A DNA stretch of 64,000 nt. It comes from Omphalotus guepiniiformis. Taxonomy: Eukaryota; Basidiomycota; Agaricomycetes; Agaricales; Omphalotaceae. A program made the translations under genes and the position numbers. Below are positions 1 through 12,469 of the stretch, piece by piece. The notes under the pieces are model-generated. The model saw only the letters and a program-made list of their open reading frames with translations, did not search any database and was not told the origin of the DNA. The stretch spans positions 186,001 to 250,000 of the forward strand of contig JAQOOI010000062.1 in NCBI GenBank assembly GCA_028554645.1. The letters run 5' to 3'. The stretch's first letter is position 1; every line of letters begins with the position of its first letter.

Positions 1-3000
1 TTTCCTTGCGCAGCAGCTTCCGCCTCTGCCGCTGCCGTAGCTTGAGCTTGACGTTCCGCAGCTTCGGTGTTTCGTATGCATGTATTAAGGATCTCGCGGC
101 ATAATCTAACACACAAAAATGAGTATATGCTCAGTTGCAAACCTGGAAAGGCTGGAACTATTCAAACTGACCTCGCATACGCCTCATCACCCGGAGGTAC
201 CTCCAAATCCAAACACCTCACAACCCCATTCGCTTTCAGACCCTCATTCAACGCCATCACACCCGCCAATCCAACGCCCTCGTTCCTCGTCAGGTCCAAA
301 TGCAACAAACTGCGTGACTCTGGCAGAAACTCCGCAAGAGAAATAGCACCGAGGGTAGTGAGGTGGGTTGAGGAAAGGAAAAGGCGTTTGAGGGATGTAT
401 TCAGGGAGAGAGCTAGACGGAGGGATTGGACCTGTGGATAGAACAAAAAAGAAACATTTAGATAGCTGATTCAAACAATGAATAGAAGGGGAAAACCTAA
501 CGTACACCTTCTAATCCTCTCGATTCCTCACCCCCACCCATACCAGCACTTGTTCCTCCTGCTCCGTTTCCTGCAGTCCCAGGACCACCTCCAAGAGGTC
601 CACAGCAAGGATTTCTACTAAGATCCAACGTCTCCAAGCACCCATTATACTTCAGACCCTCAGCGAGTACAACAAGTGCAGTGCCATCCAATCTGCATTC
701 AGCCAAGTTAAGAACCTTGAGGGTCCTATTACGCTTGAGAACCTAGTTCACCAACAAATCAGATACACATGACCAAAATATCAAAGGGCCAAATTCGAGA
801 CCGGCACCTACCTGAGCGATATACGCAATCCCCGAACTCCTAGACGACCCTCCCGTCCCAAACGACGGAGTCCTCAAATCATTCCCCTTCAAATCCAACG
901 TCTGCAACGCTCCCAACCGCGGAAGCAACGACAGCGCACGGACTTGAGATAGCAAAGCTTGCGAAGGAGCCGCATTCGCAGCATGTGCAGCAAGCGAAGA
1001 AGAATACGCAGTACTCGCACTAACAGTAGCATTTTTACCACCATACCCGAACCCAGCAGCAGTAGGTGATCCTTTCGCACCAACACCAACACCGAACCGC
1101 GCACCAATACCGCTCATTCCATTTGCTTTCGTACCACCAGAACCAGAGCCAACCGGGTAGGACGTAGCTGTCGTCACACCCCCCTGTGAACTTGTCGTTA
1201 AGATCGGTAGAGTGGGTGTACCAGGAACACTACCCGTTCCCCAACCTGTTGCGGTACGAGGTGTATACGTTGCCCTAGATGAATACGGCGCTGTAGCCGT
1301 TCCAGGCGTTCGCGCAGAGTATGGTATCGCTGACGCAGTGTTCATTGTTGGTGTCGAGGGTGTAGTAGGCATACCCAACGCCGCTGGCTTCCGTTTCGAA
1401 CGCGGAACATACGGCGTGTAAGTCGTTTGCATGCCTGTACTCGGGGAGTTGGTGGCACCTTGTGCAGTGACAGTGGCTGAAGCAGTGGTGGCGGCGGAAG
1501 GTGTGATATGCGAGGGATGGGATGAAGATGCAGGATGAGAAGCGGAATGGGTAGCACCGGTGAATGAGGTTGAGAGAGGTGTTCCAGGTGCAGGATGGCG
1601 CGGTGGAGGGGGAGGTAACCCAGGGGAATGTGGATGTATGGGTATCTGTGCAACTTCTGGATGTTGTGGTGGCGGCAGCATAGAGTTAGGAGGAGAAGAA
1701 GCGGGAAGCGCAGTCAATGGCAGACTCGTCACACTCGACGCAGGAGATGGCGTGAGGCTCGAGGAAGGGGTGGTTCCTGTTGATCCTGAGACAGAGTTCG
1801 TTACAGTAGCTGACGAGTTTGTTGATGTGGGGAATAGAGAAGACGACAGGCTCGAAACAGAAAGGGCTGGCGAACCAGGCATGACAGGAGTGGACGGTAA
1901 AGAAGGGGAGTTGGGTGCTGGATTGGAGGTGCTGAACCCAATAGGCACAACGTCGGGATAGTCTCTGATCATAAGTGACAGTGCGATGGCGCCCGTAGCA
2001 TTGATACGATTGTACCGGAGGGAAATGTTGCGTAGAGTCGATGTCCGGACAGACCGGGCTGAGAAGAACGAATTAGATGCCATGTCCACAGACAAGTATC
2101 AATGAAACGTACCAAGAGTGTCCAATGCCCCACCCTTCAATGCACAATCATCCAAACGAAGACTAATCATTCCGATACCAGTTCCCTTGTGCTTCGCTTT
2201 CAACTTGGCTTTACCGCTATTAGATTCTTCATTAGACGACTCCTGAGAATCAGTATCGTCTTCTTCCGAGTCAGGACTAGCAGTGTTGTACACACTCTCC
2301 TTCCTCCGATGAGATTTTAATTTTGTCAAAGAAGAGTCAAAGCTCGAGTTTGTGGGCGAAGACAAGGAGATTGAAGTGAATGGTCCGTCCTTGGAAGTGG
2401 TATTTATCGTAGGAGCACTGGTCGTGGACCCCCGCACTTCCATAGAAGATACAGGAGATGCAGAAGAGGTAGAATTAGAATTAGATGTAGAATTGGGTAA
2501 CGAAGGCTCTGCGACGCCTAGTGAAGCCACTATGAGTTCTATGGCCTTTTTGTCTAGCGGATTTTGTGAAAGGTCGAGGAATTGCAGCGAGGTTGCCTAG
2601 AACCACAAGATGAGCTCGATGAACTGGAAGTGTATAATTCTAGTCACCTTGGATAGATACACCCCAACCAATTTCCATGCACCTCCCTTCGTCGTTAGAC
2701 CCCTGTTCGACGCCAAGGATAGGAACGTCAACGAATTGGGAATAAGCAACGAATGCAGGATAGGCTTCAAGATGACCTCGTCCAATCCACATTCCCGGAG
2801 AACGAGCTTCCGTAAACCCCACTCAATAGTGAGTACATCCGCAAGAACGCTCGCGCTGGTTAAGGTCAACTGCACGCCGGACAGGTCGAGCGTGCGAGGA
2901 TGAATTGGAGGCGTCTTTAAAAGAGCCTTGGAGATACCCATATCGGGTTTCTCATCGCAGCCAGCACAACATTCTCGGTAGAATGACTCAACCCTATCCA

Positions 3001-3592
3001 TCGTCCACCACGTATCTTCAATCTTCCCGCTCGTCGATGTACTCAACGACGCCGCTGACTTGGCGATGGAAGGGACAGAAGCCCCGACTATCGGACTAGA
3101 CGTTGCACTGGTGCTCGCGCTGCTCGGGTTGGAACTGTACCCAATACCTCGCACGACCCTTCTCCTTCTCTCCCTCTCCCTCTCTTCGACCGCCCTCTTC
3201 TCCTCCCGCAACCCTGGAGTGCTAGGCGGTGCAGCACTGGAGATAGGATATACTACAGCAATTTGCGGGAGGATGAAATGTGCACGTTTAAGGGGCCTTG
3301 AATCGATCTCCGGACGTTTGGCTGGTTTTTCGGAAACACCAGTGCCTAACACGACACCATTGCTTGATGTGGTTGTCGTTGAAGACGACGCATCGTTGGA
3401 GCCAGAACTTCCCCAGCTAAACCCACTACCGCCGCCGGTAGCACCACTAGCGAACTTGGTGAAACGAGAGAATAAAGAAGTAGGTGGTGGTGGAGGTTTC
3501 TTGAGAATGCTTTTGCCTGGAGTTGGTATCGTTACTGCCGACGACGAGGGCGAACCTGACGCTGAATTGGTGTAATATGGAGAAGAAGACAT
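1..3592 (-). CDS. PPP1R37-like leucine-rich repeat protein (3' end cut by window)
   Basis: Probable regulator of protein phosphatase 1, running leftward past base 1. Exons, in transcript order: 3592-2648, 2596-2113, 2058-812, 742-506, 431-172, 105-1; all GT-AG with matching phases, about 1,092 residues so far. The order of parts matches vertebrate PPP1R37 as I recall it: a basic KRAHF motif near residue 130 (possible degenerate RVxF phosphatase-docking site), a helix with FYRECC, then leucine-rich repeats (LDLSGVQL, LSLASNRG, ISLRYNRIN, LDLKGND, LNLAEC, LDLTRNE) and a terminal helix after the last repeat. A long Ser/Pro/Thr-rich, probably disordered insert of about 300 residues separates the middle repeats, and a second Gly-rich insert lies in exon 4. 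Start ATG at 3592; an upstream GTG is in frame but unlikely. Leucine-rich assignment is firm; the PPP1R37 link is inference from recalled sequence. Confidence 0.8.
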
Positions 3593-4640
3593 GCTTGTCA
3601 CTGCACAATCGACTTCCTCCCTAAATCTCTCCTAATTCCCGAGTCTTTCCTGACATGCAATATGCGCCAAAATGGTGAATCGTGGAGCTCCCGTCTGTCC
3701 GAAACTGAAGACGTAAAGCAGAATGAACGTAAGGAGATCCACCCTGATAGCTTCTTTCCGAAAACTTGCTATACTGCGTGAGCTGCGAGCGCAAGAGGAT
3801 CGCAGCGGACGAGTGGTATAGATAGAATTACTGTTTTCTGAAAAAAGGATCCAATCCAGGGCCAATATGTTGCGTAGATAACGTGAGGACGTTCGGCCCG
3901 GTATTACCTAATTGTTCCCCTTTGCGGCTCCGGCTCCGGCTCCGCTGCCCTGGGGCCTGTCGCTCAGGCAAGACGCTACCTAGACATTCTTTCAACTTTT
4001 TTGCGATCCTTTCTACACAAGAACATCGAAATTTATCGAAAACAAATTCGAAGCTGCCTATTGAACCTTACCTTGAATTATACGAGCCCATAAATGATGT
4101 CCATCAACTTATAAGAGGTTAGCGCTGAGCTCTTTCAAAGGATCTCACCTCTAAATCACCGTTCTATCATGCTCCACTCTATCATTGATCACTCTCTGAG
4201 ACTGCACAGTGCGCAATCGCTCTACTCAAGTCCCTGGCAGTCGTCCTAGTCCCTGCCCAGGCTTACGAAAAGCACAAAATCGAAGGAGAACTTGGAGGTA
4301 TTCGCAACTCGAAGTATAGGGAGGAGGACGCGTAGTTCATTGCTGAAAAGGTACAAATAACTCGTGGATTCCCTCTATATACCACTGCTGCTATATATAC
4401 GATAATCAAACACAAAGTCAAAATTTATCGTCAAGTGTTCGACAAGCGCTATCAGTTGCAATTAACGAATTGGTCAGTGCCTGGATTCATCTCAAAGATT
4501 AACCTTCTAGCAATTATACGAAGTTTTCTATTTGCGTTGCCAGCGAAGCGAACCTTTAGAACTGCCAGCGGTGAACAACATACAATCCCAGCACAGAAAG
4601 ACAAGGATCAGACATGGCAAAGTTTAACAAGGTCACCTGC
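3593..4640. other. Intergenic region, no gene recognised
   Basis: Upstream flank of the leucine-rich gene. Short open frames here resemble no family and lack plausible splice partners. It contains a short CGGCTC triplet-like repeat near 3926-3945. The promoter of the minus-strand leucine-rich gene must lie at its left end. Confidence 0.5.
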
Positions 4641-4649
4641 AAAGTTCTA

Positions 4650-5265
4650 GTCCCCCTATCTCAGAAGATTCGGAGATGGACTAATGGCAGAGGATGACCC
4701 TGGTTGCATCATGTTGGAGCAAGTAAAGTCCACAGTCAGTGCCTTCAGCTGAAAGTGAATCTGGAAACCTGCTATCGAGGAAATGCTAGGTGGTGAATCT
4801 ATCTCCAGCCAGATACGATAATAGCGCTCGACTGACTTGCCGAACAACCAGTTTTCGAAATCGCACATTCTCCCTCTCCAGGCTTCGCCATCCCTCGTCC
4901 GACATCCCGTGTACCTATCTTCAACACTTTCAACCCCCGAAAATTGACTTGTGGTGGTAGCGCTCCAATGACTCCTACTGGTACCTCCAAGACATCTAGA
5001 TCAAGTCCAGTAGGAATATGAAGCCCGCTTCAGCACTATTTCAAACCCTACTTGTCGGTTCTCTTTCGTTGAATCAAGACGCAAATACCGTAGGGTAAAA
5101 GCGTTACGCGTTAATAGCTCCACTGTTCCATTTGTATATGATTCTTCGATAACAGAGTAGATGAGTGTAATCTTGGTAAGTCCACAGCACGCCAATCATT
5201 CCATAGAGCGTGCCAATTCTGCAATGCTTGATATGAACTCAGGTGGGAGGAGATGGGTTGACATG
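4650..5265 (-). pseudogene. Decayed F-box family 2 copy
   Basis: Remnant of the family that is intact at 20.5, 48.6 and 55.0 kb. On the minus strand an ATG at about 5264 opens MSTHLLPPEF, which matches the N-terminus MPLDLLAPEL of the intact members. After only about 150 nt comes LLTRNAFTLRYLRL, matching IARNAPSLRSLHL, which lies some 190 residues into an intact protein, then a piece like the GIDLRTLEKL segment (NFRGLKVLKIG). The middle third is therefore deleted and the remaining pieces lie in different frames with stops between them. Similarity is by eye and becomes unconvincing below about 4800. Alternative: a divergent short gene with unrecognised introns. Confidence 0.45.
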
Positions 5266-6961
5266 AATGTGGGAGATAAAAGTCAGGCTTTCACACCATC
5301 ACTTCGGCGCGATTCAGATGTGACTTCGATAAATCTGAATCGCCGTACACGTACATAGAAGAGAAGAGAGTTCAGTACCAATCTTCGTTCTGTGAGTAAA
5401 GCATACCAATTGAGTTGATCCAGTTGAATTTCAAGCTTACAGCGCGTGAAAGAGAGTGGCAGACAAGAAGAGACAGAACGCTGCGGCAGGCAATAATCAT
5501 CTAGCATATTTCAGGGCCGGCCTGTAGACGGTGACTTGTAGACGGTGACTATATGCACAATGCGACCTCCTCAGAGCTGAGACTCTCGTCGAACAGTGCC
5601 GACTTTTGCGACCGAACTTATATCTCACTAGAAAATTCAAAAGAACCATTTTGTCAAGCATCATTCTAGCTGTATGCTAAAAGAACTTACGAACATTCAA
5701 CGAGTCAAAGACCACTTCTCTTCACTGACGAAGTGCCGCTGTTCCTCTCGTACGTTATTAACCAATCTCTCTCATGCGGAAAGATCATACCCTTTGTCCC
5801 AGCTATTTTGGCCATCCAATTGACTCATGCTCAATATCAAGGCCAACAGTGACGATGAAGGTCATCTCTTCCATTCAGCCGGCCGTTCTCATCATTGAAA
5901 TGCCAACTATAGCATCAAGCAGATTTCGATTATCCCCCGCTCTGTGTCACAAGTCTCTTCCATCGGATTCGAATATTCGTGACGTCCAGTGGATTCATCA
6001 TGCCTGTACCTTGGCACACGAAAGTATTCAGCTGTACCCTCTAGGATTCATAACAAGTATGGCCTCACCTCGTCATGTCATAATTCATCTCTTATTAGGA
6101 TCATCATCATGCCTTCCCTTGACCTTTCGAGTCGATTATGCATATATGCATCACTCATCGCAGCATTAGTTTCTGCCATCCAAAACAACGATCGGACGTT
6201 GTAAGACGGAACTGTCGTATAGCAAGGCGAGCGAAGAGATGGCGTTACTTCGTGATATCTTTCGTGCATATGATGACAATGAATCATTGAATGCTGTTTG
6301 ACAGACGGATCCGAAAATTCTGATCTTCAATCAGAATTGATTGAGCTAGAAATAACCAGAAACTTACAGCATGAAAAGTGTTCTTGTTAACGGTACGACT
6401 TTGGATAAGACTCGGAAGGCTATTGCGGCTGGAGTGAATGAACGAGCCGCATGTTCCGAGTCGACACGAGCAAAGGTTAAGGATGACAAAATATATGCAT
6501 TTCTACTCGTGCCCTGGTATTTAAATAAGTCGTTGAGCATCCATTCGAGCTGAAATGAACTGAACGCACGAATTTCGGAAGAAGTTCTTGAATCATTCAA
6601 GGCGGTGTCAGCAAGACCATCCCAAAGTCGACAATCCGAAGTCAACAATCAAAGCACTGCTTGGAGGAATAGCGTCGACCTTCTGGATACTAGTCGGTAT
6701 AGTCGGCTAAACCGGTCAGATCTCGTTTTTATTGGAACTGTATAGAACGCTGTACAGCCCACGAAAGTCGAATAGATTCTGTCTCCTAAGGACAGCAACA
6801 TGGCCGTAAGGAGCAAGGAACGATCAGGCGCGGCCGGCAGGCGCTTGCAAAGGTGACCAAACAACGGTACATAACTTTTATACTTAACCTCCTTCCCTCA
6901 TCTGACTAGGGGGTCTGCCACGACCACCCGCTCGTCAGCTCTCCAGAAATCCTCCCTCACG
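5266..6961. other. Intergenic region with a 14-bp tandem duplicate
   Basis: No gene recognised on either strand. A perfect tandem pair of the 14-mer TGTAGACGGTGACT lies at 5523-5550. Open frames of 60-130 codons here have no recognisable domain. The last part is the likely promoter of the membrane-protein gene at 6962; a pyrimidine-rich leader precedes its ATG. Confidence 0.4.
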
Positions 6962-7741
6962 ATGTCAACCATGAAATCCGAAACGACTGCTCACTGTTTC
7001 ACTCTTTTTATCCTCACTTTGTCGCTCATTACGGTCGCTGTCTTTTTATCGGAACTCCTTTATCCATACACCTTCCTGCCGTCTTCGTACGACGCGTTTG
7101 TGGAGATTATGGAGTGGCAGACTAGGCTTAACTCTAGTGCTCTTGCATTTGGAGCAATCATTTATGTCCTATATCAACTCTTTATGATGGCAGCGGAGCT
7201 TCTCATCAGCTTTGGTCTGTGCGTATGGAGGCGGTATGTTGCTGTTCCAGCTGTCCAGGATTTACAGGAATGCTCCGAATCATCTGTCTCTCCTACCTCG
7301 GTGTATGTCTCTCTTTTGGTCACGGCGATCATCGTCAACGACAGCGTTTTCAATCGCGAAATTGGCACGCCTATCATCTCTGGGTCTATCGACCGGCTTA
7401 TTACAATGATACTGAGAGCATTCCCAGTATGCACTGTTGAGCTCGTACTACTCTTTTTGATATTCTTCGTTGTTGGATGCTGGACGAATCGCTATTCAGA
7501 AGGTACTTCGACTGGCCAAGAACTCCCGGATCTTGAACGCGGCATCACATGGCCAGCGGATGTAAAGCCTCTTCAGCAACCTACCACAACCACGCCCTAT
7601 AGGGCGGCTCTTATTGATGAGAAAGTATACCTCGAGATGGACAGCCATCTTCTTTTAGTAGGGTCCGATAGGTCTTCAGGTACGCATTTATTGATGTTTT
7701 GGCTTGGCGGTATGCTAATGTACTTGTCCGCATATACGTAG
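6962..7741 (+). CDS. Small multi-pass membrane protein, unknown function
   Basis: Uninterrupted 259-codon frame with hydrophobic segments at roughly residues 11-33, 55-82, 112-130, 143-170 and, in the last codons, 240-258. No family recognised. The coding part between the helices looks genuine: Arg/Asp/Glu-rich loops and a hydrophilic stretch at 172-225. An intron may end the frame differently: TCA G|GTACGC at 7680 and an acceptor TAG at 7742, with a branch-like GCTAAT between, would give a protein ending SSA followed by TGA and would drop the last hydrophobic stretch. Which form is made cannot be told from sequence. Function unknown. Confidence 0.5.
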   Translation: MSTMKSETTAHCFTLFILTLSLITVAVFLSELLYPYTFLPSSYDAFVEIMEWQTRLNSSALAFGAIIYVLYQLFMMAAELLISFGLCVWRRYVAVPAVQDLQECSESSVSPTSVYVSLLVTAIIVNDSVFNREIGTPIISGSIDRLITMILRAFPVCTVELVLLFLIFFVVGCWTNRYSEGTSTGQELPDLERGITWPADVKPLQQPTTTTPYRAALIDEKVYLEMDSHLLLVGSDRSSGTHLLMFWLGGMLMYLSAYT

Positions 7742-9336
7742 CATGATGCCATTTTTATTAGACGTCCTTTAGTGGGCTATTGGACCTCGAGCGTGTATAT
7801 AGTAAGTGCACAAATTCCCACTTGAACATGTACTGGCTCTAACCTACTATCTTAAGTCATATAGTCGAATCATTAATGGGTCTTGCGCGCAATTATTTAT
7901 ATTCAACATTACTCTTTTTACGAATCGCATTCTCTTGGGCTTGTGGGCAAATAGGCCCAGTTCTACAACATGAAACAAGGCATTTAGCTTTAAGGGTCGC
8001 TGGTAATATCAATCAGGTGTACTACAACTGTGGCTATGTAATATCAGGTTTTGCGCATATATGTTATTGGCCAAGACGTTTCGAACTTGAGCGGCTGATA
8101 TCTCTTTGGGTTTGATATCTCTTCGACTCACCAATGTTTGCCGTGCTGATTGCCAGACACGCTTGTGGTTTCGCCTCTGCTGCCTGCATTTCTTGTACGT
8201 GGATGTTTCTACGGCAGTGTTCGCTGCCCGTCGATCCATGACTAGAAGCTTGTATCACCTGCCGATGCCAGTGTCGTTCCAGTTGCGAACACGCATTTTC
8301 TGTTCATCAGAACTTGCCACTTGGCCTGTGAAACTAGAAGGTGGGAAGGTTACATAGTTCTGGGTCCAACACAGAAAACAGAATCTGATTATGGCTTCCC
8401 TCCCTTCTACCTTTGGTATGATTCCCTCGCTATTCTTTCATACCTTTTGATGAGTACATGGCTCGCTTCGACGCCTGTAGTTCAGTTTTCGTATAGGAAA
8501 GGTGTTTTGAACGCTGCGTACGGCAAGGACCGTGGAAGAGCACTAGCAATGACATTACTATATGGGATACAGACTGAAACTCGGCAGCCACACTCTTTCA
8601 GTCATGAATGAAAGTATTGAGACCAAATTGAAAACGCTTCAAGGAAAAATAGGTAAACTCACGGTCTCCGGATCGGGGCTCCGTGGGTCGAGAACCTTTA
8701 TGGACCAGCTACGATCAAATTCAAATTTCACTGTACTCTTCAACCTGTCTTGGCAGTGTCTTTCTCTCTCCGGGCCATCTTCGAGCCCCTCCATTTGGGA
8801 TCCCCGGAACTAAGCTTACTCACCTCGTTCGGACCAGGTACGCAAATGCGGAGGCAGGCTCGTATGTCCAATAATCACTGATGTTGTTGATATGTATTGG
8901 CTGTAGGTGCAGACAAGAGACAAGAGGGGATGGGAGGCATCGTGCGAGACCTCACTGGCAGAAGAGCGATGGAGGGTTTTTGAATCCTTGTGATCTCGTC
9001 TCAAGAGCAACAACGACAAGATAAGGCGAGTGACACTGTTCACATACTCGGTTATTGCACTGTAGGTATATACTTATCGCGTATCCTTTGTGACAGAAGG
9101 CGAGGGCACGATATGTAAGGGCCTGTCTGGTGCGTAGCAATGGAATTGTCTTTTGCAGTGGACCCCACAGGGTCTTTTTGGTCAGTTCTCTCACTCAAAC
9201 GCTCCAGGAATCCTTTCTGACGTGAAAAACAGACCTGACGCCTTTCATCCTGTAAATACAGATTCACGGTCAGACTATTAACAAGTATGCATACTAGCAA
9301 GTAAGAACAATACATTTGTTGAACAATCCATACCTC
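7742..9336. other. Region without a confident gene; possible decayed coding pieces
   Basis: Contains short hydrophobic open frames on the plus strand (for example 7876-8115 and 8321-8611, the latter with a membrane-like DSLAILSYLLMSTWL segment), but I could not join them into a gene with consistent phases. They may be remnants or undetected exons of a membrane protein related to the preceding gene. Confidence 0.3.
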
Positions 9337-10284
9337 TTATGGGTCGTACCCGAGCTGAATCTGATACTCGATTGCAATATCATCATCATACTTCGGGAAC
9401 GCATCGCGAACAATGTCCTTCCAAATGCGCCTGTACATGGAGCGAGTCGAAGACGCCGTCTCCCAATACTCGGGCATCCACGCCGCGCATTCCCAGTCAA
9501 TTAAGCCCGTCGGACGCATCTCATCATCTGCGAGGATGTTGTGGAGAAGCAAGTCACCGTGAACTAGGTGAATCTTATATTCTTTTGTCGAGCGGTCAGA
9601 AATGAGCTGTTGGAGTTGTGGAGTAGCTTTCTTGAAATACTCAGACCACACAGTGCAGAACGGCTGGGCATGAAAATGCGCCACACTGTCGAACGGTCCC
9701 ACAGCATCGTCGCCGATCCTAAAACTGACCAGAGGTCCACCGAGAAAACCGCAGACGCGACCTCCATAGGGGGACGGAAGAGCACGAAGTTGTCCAATCC
9801 AGTCAGACAGCACCTCCTTCACGTAAGTCACCTGCGTTTCGGAGGCGTTGATCAGTCGATGGCCGGAGCCCTGCTTGAACAAAGGACTACCGGGTACACG
9901 AGTACTGATCATCAGCCACGGACGTGGAGAGTATCCAGAGTAGGGAAGAGCATCTAACACTTGCGGAACGGGAATCGTTGTGTGGGTCCTGACGAATTCG
10001 GTAGCGTACGCCTCGTTCGCCGACAAACAGTATTTCGCATATATACCAAAAGGCAGTCGGATGGCGAGCGACATAATTTCTTGGTGTCCAAATAGTCGTA
10101 TTATCATGCGATAGACAGCACCACGCCAGTTAGGAGGTACTCGGAGCCACCAGGACCATACAAAACTTCTGAAGGAGAATGAACTATGAAAAGATGCGTT
10201 GGGTGAGGACGTGAGCTGAGAGGGACAATTTGCAGAAAGAATCGACCTTTCATAGCCGAATTGAGGGGCACACTGAGTTTGCAT
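9337..10284 (-). CDS. Aminoglycoside-phosphotransferase-family kinase-like protein
   Basis: Member of the APH/choline-kinase-like fold family that is abundant in mushroom genomes; substrates of the fungal members are mostly unknown. The 315-residue frame shows the catalytic loop HGDLLLHN (His242, Asp244, Asn249) followed by the metal-binding IDWE at about 261-264, and the N-lobe strand RLPFGIYAKYC near residue 78 in the nucleotide-binding region. The first 45 residues are Ser/Phe-rich and look unlike the family, so the true start may be downstream or a 5' intron may have been read through. Single-exon as called. Convergent with nothing nearby and divergent from the F-box gene at 10561. Real antibiotic resistance should not be assumed. 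Confidence 0.8.
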   Translation of the reverse strand: MQTQCAPQFGYERSILSANCPSQLTSSPNASFHSSFSFRSFVWSWWLRVPPNWRGAVYRMIIRLFGHQEIMSLAIRLPFGIYAKYCLSANEAYATEFVRTHTTIPVPQVLDALPYSGYSPRPWLMISTRVPGSPLFKQGSGHRLINASETQVTYVKEVLSDWIGQLRALPSPYGGRVCGFLGGPLVSFRIGDDAVGPFDSVAHFHAQPFCTVWSEYFKKATPQLQQLISDRSTKEYKIHLVHGDLLLHNILADDEMRPTGLIDWECAAWMPEYWETASSTRSMYRRIWKDIVRDAFPKYDDDIAIEYQIQLGYDP

Positions 10285-10560
10285 GATGCTGAGAGACAGA
10301 CGGAAGAATATCCAAACACTGATTGATTCCTGTCAAGCTTGCAAGGCCGCTGCAGCACAACACAGCCCTTACCGTTCAGATTACGCACGGACCGGACCCG
10401 GCCCGTATATACTTGCTTAGTAATACATAATCATTCGTGCCGTGGGCAAAAATTTGGACGTTAACCGTCGCCATCAGCGCTTCACCCTTCAAAGCTTCAG
10501 CTTCAGCGCTACTATCCAAGCTCAAGGCGAAATCTTAATTCTGAAAGATTCATGTCATAA

Positions 10561-12211
10561 ATGCAGGCTAGTGCACCTATAGAGAACGGGAAGAAGCTGA
10601 GGTCGCTAAACGAATGGTCCAGTGAGTAGTTCCTCATAGGTTGTGCTGGATTTTCCACTGAAAATGCCACAGCGCCAGAACGTCGAGTTGGCACCAGGGA
10701 ATTACCATTGATCCCAAATGAGATATACCTCGATATTATCAACTACTTTCATCCTCTGGACGAACTCGGCCCAGGCGAGTGCAGGGTCGTCTGGCGTAGC
10801 CTTGGGTTAGCCTGCCGTTTCTTCTACTCCGTCACTTTCCCCCGTCTTTTCAGCTCTATCATCTTTTCGCCCTCGCAAGTGTCACGCAGTCAGCCAGATA
10901 CCTTCTCGTTTCTTAGAAAACTGAAATTCGAAGAAGAACCTGCACTTTCCCTTTCTCCTCACGTCAAGGAGTGTTTTATACGTGATTGGAACGACTTTTC
11001 CGAAAGTAAACACAAATGGACAAATAACTTTTTCACGCTGTTTCTTAAAGTTGTCGTGAAGATGGAGAACCTCACGAGTCTAAACTTGGATAGGACCCCG
11101 ATCTCTCTGAAGTTGTTGAAAACTATCGGGAAGCTTCAGCAGCTGAGATCTCTCAAGCTCGATACCTGCACTACTGCTACTGTAGATGCTCGGAACTTTG
11201 AATGTCTATCCTCCCTCAACCTGACATCATTCCATTTATTCCGGTGTGCGATCCCCTTGTGGATGTTCGTACCTCTGATGTCCCATCTGGAGGAGCTACG
11301 AACGGATGGCTGGGCGGCCCTTAGACTACTAGCCGATCAGGACAATCTGTGTCTCCGCGTTCTCGAAATCCACGATGTTCGAGATATTCCAGTGTTGTCC
11401 AGTGTTCTCGCAAAGACTCCCATGCTATCAGAGTTGCACCTAGGACTTTCCCAAGCGGAGAAGCTTGAACATCTTGCACCAATCCCTATCCCTGCATCTT
11501 GGATACGAAATCTACGACGATTGTGCTGTGATCCCCGACACCTCCAATACTTTTCATGCTCGAATCTTCTAGAAGTGGTTCACCTGACTTCGACAGCAGT
11601 ACCCTTTCTTCAGCCAATACAGTTCAATATGTCACCTCATGTGCGAGCACTACATCTGCGGGGGTATCTGTTCTCTCGCGACGTTGCACTCTCGGTGTCG
11701 GCGTTCTTTCCGAATGTAGAACAGCTAACAATCATTATAAACCATAAAACTGAAGTCCTTATTTTCGGGCTACCTGGGCAGAGTGAAGAATTCAGCGAGG
11801 TACGAACACCTAAGACCCGCTGACTTTGGCTTTTTTTTTCACCACTGACTGTGCTTTCCACAGCGAGTGTGCTCCCTACTAAAAGAACGAAATGTCCCAA
11901 CTCGGACGCTCCGAAAACTTGTTATTGATGTTAAGGGAGCTGAGACGTTATACCTGTTCAAGGATGTCTGCTTCAATCTGCCTTTTCAACGCCAAATGAT
12001 CACAAACTTGGAACAACACGGATTCACCAATCTAGTTGGTGTGTCGTTCATGTGTGTTACTAGTTGGCGCCGTCTTGGATCTGGCGACTGGGAGCCTTTC
12101 GTGCACTACGAACATCGAAAGACTGTTAAATTTATGCTGGTGCATAGCAATTTTCAGGTTGTTGATCCTTATGGGTATCTTGCATCTGTGCCCCAGTCTG
12201 AGGCGGAGTGA
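10561..12211 (+). CDS. F-box/leucine-rich protein, family 1 copy A
   Basis: Likely substrate-recruiting subunit of an SCF ubiquitin ligase; targets unknown. Exons 10561-10621, 10673-11799, 11864-12211; 511 residues, phases consistent. Exon 1 encodes a 20-residue basic leader ending NEWS; the F-box-like segment is LIPNEIYLDIINYFHP at about residues 32-47, followed by WRSLGLACRFFYSVTFPRLF. The remainder is a leucine-rich array ending with WRRLGSGDWEPFVHY and DPYGYL. The same three-exon design is seen in copy B (13717-15384) and in inverted copy C (50543-52170); A and B share flanking sequence on both sides. The start is fixed by conservation of the MQA leader among the copies. F-box assignment is from pattern, not a profile search. 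Confidence 0.8.
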
Positions 12212-12469
12212 AGTATATCTTCTTTTTTTCTTGTTTGGCTCGTTGAGAATGCAGGCCGATTCACATTGGTCATATACCATGGTGATTAATTATTCACTTA
12301 TTGTACTTATTGAAATTACAACGTTGTGACATTGACCTATCTAGTTCATACTAGTCCCTTCGCGAAGGATTGGCTCATCGCACGAACCGCCGCGTGCGGC
12401 ACCATAATCATTCGCTCTTTGCATGACTGTACATATCTTGGTTGAATGTACATACAACGATTTGAGTAC

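Noticed and set aside
1560..1961. 133-codon plus-strand Gly/Glu-rich frame
   Set aside because: Mirror of the Ser/Pro/Thr-rich insert of the leucine-rich protein; composition fully explained by the opposite strand.
3060..3575. 171-codon plus-strand frame opposite the leucine-rich gene
   Set aside because: Antisense shadow of exon 1 of the minus-strand gene; low-complexity and without any recognisable domain.
9337..10284. Reading the kinase-like protein as an antibiotic-resistance gene
   Set aside because: The APH fold is widespread in fungi with unknown substrates; nothing here points to resistance.
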